Positions 54,034 through 57,851 of a stretch of DNA of 57,851 bases are shown one piece after another. The number at the start of each line of letters is the position of its first letter. Within the stretch, counting starts at the first letter, position 1. The DNA is taken from assembly GCA_963756745.1 (NCBI GenBank), contig CAVWOU010000003.1:1-57851 (forward strand), given 5' to 3'. A model generated the notes under the pieces. That model was not told the DNA's origin. It saw only the letters and a list, made by a program, of their open reading frames with translations, and ran no database searches. A program made the translations under genes and the position numbers. The stretch comes from DASPWW01 sp963756745 (GTDB taxonomy: Bacteria; Actinomycetota; Thermoleophilia; Solirubrobacterales; 70-9).

Positions 54034-55479
54034 ATGGCGACAGCAACCAAGACGAAGCTCCAGAACTTCATCGACGGCGAGTTCGTCGACCCGGCCGACG
54101 GTGCGACGGAAGAGGTGATCAACCCCGCCACCGGCGAGGCGATCGCCGAGGCGCCGTTGTCGACCAAGGAAGACGTCGATCGCGCTGTTGCGGCGGCGCG
54201 CAAGGCGTTCGAGGGCTGGTCCACGAGCACCCCGGCGGACCGCTCCGCCGCGCTGCTCAAGCTCGCGGACGCGATCGAGGAGCACGGCGAGCAGCTTGCG
54301 GACCTCGAGTCGGCGGACGCGGGCAAGCCGCGCAACGCCTTCCTGGAGGACGAGATTCCGGCCAGCTGCGACCAGCTGCGCTTCTTCGCCGGCGCTGCGC
54401 GCAACCTCGAGGGGAAGGCGGCGGGGGAGTACCTCGAGGGCCACACCTCGATGGTCCGCCGTGAGGCCGTCGGCGTAGTGGGTCAGATCACGCCGTGGAA
54501 CTACCCGCTGATGATGGCGATCTGGAAGATCGGTCCCGCGTTCGCAGCCGGGTGCACCTCGGTGCTGAAGCCCGCGGAGCACACTCCGATCTCGACGTTC
54601 AAGCTCGCCGAGCTGGCGGCGGACATCCTCCCGCCCGGCGTGTTCAACGTGATCGGCGGCCATGGCGAGCCCGCGGGCTCGACCCTTGTGACGCATCCCG
54701 ACGTCGACATGGTCTCGCTCACGGGCTCGCCCGAGACCGGAAAGTGGATCGCGAAGGCGGCGTCGGACACGCTGAAGCGCGTCCACCTCGAGCTCGGCGG
54801 GAAGGCGCCTGTGATCGTGTTCGACGACGTCGAGCTCGAGGCCGCGATGGAGACGATCGCGGCGACGGCGCTCTACAACGCGGGCCAGGACTGCACCGCG
54901 GCTACCCGGATCCTCGCGGGCAAGACCGTGTACGACGACGTCGTGTCCGGACTCGCCGATCAGGCGAAGGGATACAAGATGGGCGACACCCTCCATCCGG
55001 AGACGACGCTCGGGCCCGTGATCTCCGCTCGCCAGCACGAGCGGGTCTCGGGGTTCGTGGACCGCAAGCCCGACCACGCCCAGATCGCGACCGGCGGCCA
55101 GGTTCCCGACCTGCCGGGGTTCTTCTACGAGCCGACGGTGGTCGCAGATCTGAAGCAGGACGATGAGATGATCCAGCACGAGATCTTCGGTCCTGTGATG
55201 ACCGTGCAGCAATTCGACGACGAGGCGCACGCGATCGAGTGGGCGAACGGGACCCGCTACGGGCTCGCGTCATCGGTGTGGACGCGGGATATTGGCCGTG
55301 CAATGCGCGTGGCCAACGCGCTGCAGTTCGGCTGCGTGTGGATCAACGACCACATCCCGATCGCCGCGGAGATGCCTCACGGCGGGTACAAGCAGTCCGG
55401 CTACGGCAAGGACCTGTCGATGTACTCGGTCGAGGACTACACCAACGTCAAGCACGTGATGGTGAACATCGAAAGCTAA
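54034..55479 (+). CDS. aminobutyraldehyde-type aldehyde dehydrogenase
   Basis: 481-residue intact ALDH, ATG 54034 after AAAGGAGAGAG. Start MATATKTKLQNFIDGEFVDP. Motifs: VGQITPWNYPLMMAIWKIGP, LTGSPETGKWIAKAASDTLK, Glu in VHLELGGKAPVIVFDDVELE, catalytic Cys in LYNAGQDCTAATRILAGKTV, and INDHIPIAAEMPHGGYKQSG with DYTNVKHVMVN. This pattern is typical of gamma-aminobutyraldehyde/betaine-aldehyde dehydrogenases (PatD/YdcW group), which oxidise 4-aminobutanal to GABA in putrescine breakdown. It is in line with the aminotransferase-to-ald operon. Confidence 0.92.
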   Translation: MATATKTKLQNFIDGEFVDPADGATEEVINPATGEAIAEAPLSTKEDVDRAVAAARKAFEGWSTSTPADRSAALLKLADAIEEHGEQLADLESADAGKPRNAFLEDEIPASCDQLRFFAGAARNLEGKAAGEYLEGHTSMVRREAVGVVGQITPWNYPLMMAIWKIGPAFAAGCTSVLKPAEHTPISTFKLAELAADILPPGVFNVIGGHGEPAGSTLVTHPDVDMVSLTGSPETGKWIAKAASDTLKRVHLELGGKAPVIVFDDVELEAAMETIAATALYNAGQDCTAATRILAGKTVYDDVVSGLADQAKGYKMGDTLHPETTLGPVISARQHERVSGFVDRKPDHAQIATGGQVPDLPGFFYEPTVVADLKQDDEMIQHEIFGPVMTVQQFDDEAHAIEWANGTRYGLASSVWTRDIGRAMRVANALQFGCVWINDHIPIAAEMPHGGYKQSGYGKDLSMYSVEDYTNVKHVMVNIES

Positions 55480-55480
55480 C

Positions 55481-55517
55481 CCGCTCGCGGCGGAAGCGAA
55501 GCGGAGCACGCGAGCGG
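55481..55517. terminator. hairpin terminator between convergent genes
   Basis: CCGCTCGCG (55481-55489) and CGCGAGCGG (55509-55517) form a perfect 9-bp stem around a purine-rich loop. It sits between the ALDH stop (55477-55479) and the stop of the opposing permease (55525). There is no T-tract. Confidence 0.65.
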
Positions 55518-55524
55518 AATTGAC

Positions 55525-56403
55525 TCAAGGCACGGCGGTCGCCTCGGCGGCCGCCGTGCGCGCCCGGGAGGCGGCCTCCACGTCGACGGCGGCGCCGCGG
55601 CCGGCCGCGGCGCCGCCCACCTCGAGCGTGAGCCGGTGCGCGAGATAGACGGGGACGATCGAGATCAGGACCACCAGCACCGCGACCACGTTGACGATCG
55701 GAAGCTCGTTCGGCCGGAACAGGTTCGTGAAGATCCAGATCGGCAGCGTCTGGTCGCCCGCGCCGAGCGTGAACGTGGTGACGATGATCTCGTCGAACGA
55801 CAGCGCGAAGGCGAGCAGGCCACCGGCGACCAGGGCGGTCCGCATGCTCGGGAAGGTCACGTGGCGGAACGTCTGCCACGTGTGGGCGCCGAGGTCGGCC
55901 GAGGCCTCCTCGAACGATCCGGAGACCCTGCGCAGGCGCGCGGCGACGTTGTTGTAGACGATCACGATGCAGAAGGTCGCGTGCGCGACGACCACCGTGA
56001 ACAGGCCGAGGCTGATCCCGAGGACCTGGGTGAAGGTGTCGCTGAGCGCGATACCGGTCACGATCCCGGGCAGCGCGATCGGTAGCACGACCAGGAACGA
56101 GATGGTCTCGCGGCCGAAGAAGCTAAACCGCGTCACCGCCAGCGAGGCGAGGCTGCCGAGCACGAGCGCGATCGCCGTCGCGGCGAGCCCGACCTTGATC
56201 GAGGTTATGAAGGCGTCCTGGGCGCCCTGGTTCTCGATCGCCTTCGGGAACCACTCCGTGGTTAGGCTCGGCGGCGGCCACTCGAGCGTCACGCCGCCGT
56301 TGAACGCGTAGATCCCGATCACGATCAGGGGTATGTAGATGAACGCTAGGGTGATCCCGACCCCGACCCTGAGCAGGATGCGCGAGCGCCGCGACAGCCT
56401 CAT
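55525..56403 (-). CDS. potC: second polyamine-type ABC permease, PotC-like
   Basis: 292-residue intact permease, ATG 56403 (MRLSRRSRILLRVGVGITLA). First helix LAFIYIPLIVIGIYAFNGGV; EAA loop GSFEEASADLGAHTWQTFRH with FPSMRTALVAGGLLAFALSF and DEIIVTTFTLGAGDQTLPIW; C-terminal Ala-rich tail (EVGGAAAGRGAAVDVEAASR). The start overlaps the stop of the PotB-like gene (ATGA). Part of a second uptake system with the PotB-like and PotD-like genes upstream. Confidence 0.92.
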   Translation of the reverse strand: MRLSRRSRILLRVGVGITLAFIYIPLIVIGIYAFNGGVTLEWPPPSLTTEWFPKAIENQGAQDAFITSIKVGLAATAIALVLGSLASLAVTRFSFFGRETISFLVVLPIALPGIVTGIALSDTFTQVLGISLGLFTVVVAHATFCIVIVYNNVAARLRRVSGSFEEASADLGAHTWQTFRHVTFPSMRTALVAGGLLAFALSFDEIIVTTFTLGAGDQTLPIWIFTNLFRPNELPIVNVVAVLVVLISIVPVYLAHRLTLEVGGAAAGRGAAVDVEAASRARTAAAEATAVP

Positions 56404-57314
56404 AGGTGCTCGAACGCTCCCAGCCGCCTGGCCAGCAGCAGGTAGATGATCATCACCGCGATCGGGACAGTCGCGAACGCCGAGGCGAGCGGGAGGTTGT
56501 TGGTGATGTTCGCCCTCACCACGTTGCCGATGAACTGCGTCTCCGGGGAGACGAGCGAAGGCGTGATGAAGTCGCCCAGGGTGAGCGAGAAGGTGAATAT
56601 CGACCCGGCGACCACGGCCGGGAAGGCGAGCGGCAGGATCACGCGCCTGAACGTGTGACCTGGCCCGGCGCCGAGGTCCTCCGACGCGCTCAGCAGGGAG
56701 TTCGGGATCCGCTCGAGCCCCGCGTAGATCGGGAGGATCATGAAGGGAAGCCATAAGTAGCTCTCCACCAGCCACACCGCGGTGGTGCCGAATCCGGGGC
56801 CGCTGAGGCCGATCGGCTCCAGCGCCCAGTTGATGATCCCGCCCTCCGACAGCATCGTCCGCCACGCGTACACCTTGACGAGGTAGAACGACCACAGAGG
56901 CATCAGGATCGCGACCACCAGCACCCCCTTCATCCGGGGGCTCGCGACCTTCGCCATGTAGAAGGCGATCGGGAAGGCGAGCAGGGCGTCGGTCACGGTC
57001 GCCGCGGCCGCTATCCCGACCGTGCGGCCGGTCACTGACCGGTACACGGGTGTCTCGACGATCTCCTTGAAGTTGTCGATCGTGAAGGTGCGGCTGACCT
57101 CGCCGCTCAGCGCGTCGACCTGCCAGAAGGCGGCGACCAGCATCACGAACAGCGAGCCGATGTAGCCGATCACGAGCCAGCCGATCGGCCCGGCCAGCAG
57201 CGAGCCGAGCTGGAGCCGGGGGCGGCCGTGGAAGAGGTCGGCGAGCCTGCGGCCCACCGACCTCTTCTGCGGTCCGGCTGCTACGCCGGCCGCTTCCACG
57301 GCGCCGTGCTTCAT
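56400..57314 (-). CDS. potB: second polyamine-type ABC permease, PotB-like
   Basis: 304-residue intact permease, ATG 57314 (MKHGAVEAAGVAAGPQKRSV). Helices include GWLVIGYIGSLFVMLVAAFW and LPLAFPAVVAGSIFTFSLTL; EAA loop RIPNSLLSASEDLGAGPGHT, then TFRRVILPLAFPAVVAGSIF; GDFITPSLVSPETQFIGNVV near the end. A further upstream in-frame extension exists but runs into the PotD-like stop region. Coupled to the PotC-like gene. Confidence 0.92.
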   Translation of the reverse strand: MKHGAVEAAGVAAGPQKRSVGRRLADLFHGRPRLQLGSLLAGPIGWLVIGYIGSLFVMLVAAFWQVDALSGEVSRTFTIDNFKEIVETPVYRSVTGRTVGIAAAATVTDALLAFPIAFYMAKVASPRMKGVLVVAILMPLWSFYLVKVYAWRTMLSEGGIINWALEPIGLSGPGFGTTAVWLVESYLWLPFMILPIYAGLERIPNSLLSASEDLGAGPGHTFRRVILPLAFPAVVAGSIFTFSLTLGDFITPSLVSPETQFIGNVVRANITNNLPLASAFATVPIAVMIIYLLLARRLGAFEHL

Positions 57315-57336
57315 GGAGCGATCCGCGTGCGCGAGA

Positions 57337-57851
57337 TCACCCCTTGATCTCGGTCCACGCCGAGACCCAGTCGTTGTAGTCCTTGCACTCCTCTCCGCGG
57401 TCGTCGCCGCAGTCCGCCACTGGGGTGATCCAGTAGTAGACACGATCCCAGAACGCGGGATCGTCGGCGTGGTAATCCGCGCAATGGTTCGGACTGGCGA
57501 AATAAGCGGCGGGCAGGGACTTGAACAGGTCGCACGACTTGCTCTGCGCCGGCGCCTCGCCGAACCACGCCGCCACCTTGGCGTTGGCCTCGGGGCTGAT
57601 GATGTGGTTCATCCACAGGTACATGCAATTCGGGTGCTTGGCCTCCGAGGAGATCATCCAGGTGTCGGACCACCCGGTTGCACCCTCCTCCGGCACGAAC
57701 CCCTGTTCGGCGGGATCACCGGCGACGTCGCGACCAAGGACTGACCCCGGGCTCACCGCGACCGGCTGCTTGTCGGCCAGCAGGGTGAAGTACTGGTACT
57801 GCCACGTCGTCCCGACCGTTGAGTCACCCTCGGTGTAGGACGAGATCTGCT
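57337..57851 (-). CDS. potD: second polyamine-type solute-binding protein, PotD-like (5' part beyond window)
   Basis: The C-terminal 171 residues are present, and the gene is cut by the window edge at 57851. Visible solute-binding protein segments: GTTWQYQYFTLLADKQPVAV, GATGWSDTWMISSEAKHPNC, MYLWMNHIISPEANAKVAAW and FGEAPAQSKSCDLF. Further Cys residues occur (NHCADYH, VADCGDDRGEECKDYND). It ends NDWVSAWTEIKG. It precedes the PotB-like gene by 22 bp. A partner ATPase is not seen in the window. Confidence 0.88.
   Translation of the reverse strand, partial: QISSYTEGDSTVGTTWQYQYFTLLADKQPVAVSPGSVLGRDVAGDPAEQGFVPEEGATGWSDTWMISSEAKHPNCMYLWMNHIISPEANAKVAAWFGEAPAQSKSCDLFKSLPAAYFASPNHCADYHADDPAFWDRVYYWITPVADCGDDRGEECKDYNDWVSAWTEIKG

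Noticed and set aside
1..57851. CRISPR arrays, tRNA or rRNA genes, intact insertion sequences, prophage genes
   Set aside because: Looked for on both strands; only the tmRNA and one degenerate IS110 fragment were found.

Overview
The window is high-GC DNA (mostly GC-ending codons, many GTG/TTG starts, ATGA/GTGA stop-start overlaps). It carries typical actinobacterial genes: an Rpf-like transglycosylase with a CRP-type site, PspC-domain two-component genes, a CGNR zinc-finger regulator, a DUF4389 protein, LtrA, and a kdp locus. A deep-branching actinobacterium such as Thermoleophilia (Solirubrobacterales/Gaiellales) is my best inference; no rRNA or marker gene proves it. About two dozen genes contain one or more single-base frameshifts while both halves keep family-typical sequence. 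I read these as sequence or assembly indels rather than decay, and annotate such genes as single loci with approximate breakpoints.

Layout. 0-7 kb: an M50 protease and a secreted M1 peptidase, the tmRNA gene (ssrA), a winged-helix protein, a DUF2855 protein and a MEDS-domain/anti-sigma-type ATPase. 6.2-9.7 kb: an envelope-sensing module, with a lipoprotein and a PepSY protein divergent from each other, next to an OmpR-type regulator and HAMP kinase. All three promoters carry the same 11-bp-spaced repeat, so this looks like one small regulon. 9.7-10.6 kb: a CGNR regulator divergent from a consensus promoter that drives a short transcript with a perfect 36-bp palindrome, a 28-codon Arg-rich ORF and a terminal hairpin. 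10.6-21.2 kb: potassium locus with a KdpD-type kinase (without the KdpD sensor domain), KdpE, a secreted hydrolase on the opposite strand, a small membrane protein, then kdpF-kdpA-kdpC-kdpB, an unknown gene, a separate KdpD sensor domain and a membrane-anchored USP-like protein. The gene order A-C-B and the split KdpD are unusual.

21.2-36.7 kb: amine oxidase; a PspC/LiaF-like operon with its kinase and NarL-type regulator; cupin and divergent P450; VOC protein; a 400-bp structured intergenic stretch with a tandem GC-dyad array; phosphoesterase, DUF4389, LtrA, lipoate-ligase-like protein; the Rpf gene followed by an IS110 remnant; HD protein, enoyl-CoA hydratase, small membrane protein, UppP.

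36.7-57.8 kb: a probable polyamine/amine catabolic region. It holds an FAD amine oxidase, MmsA-type and other aldehyde dehydrogenases, two polyamine-type ABC uptake systems (PotABCD, and PotBCD cut by the window end), a class III aminotransferase, a PucR regulator, a saccharopine-dehydrogenase-like protein, alanine dehydrogenase and an aminobutyraldehyde-type dehydrogenase. A coherent reading is uptake, transamination onto pyruvate, oxidation of the aldehyde, and recycling of alanine to pyruvate by Ald. An exporter-type ABC pair, an unknown duplicated-domain protein and a DUF72 protein are inserted in the middle.
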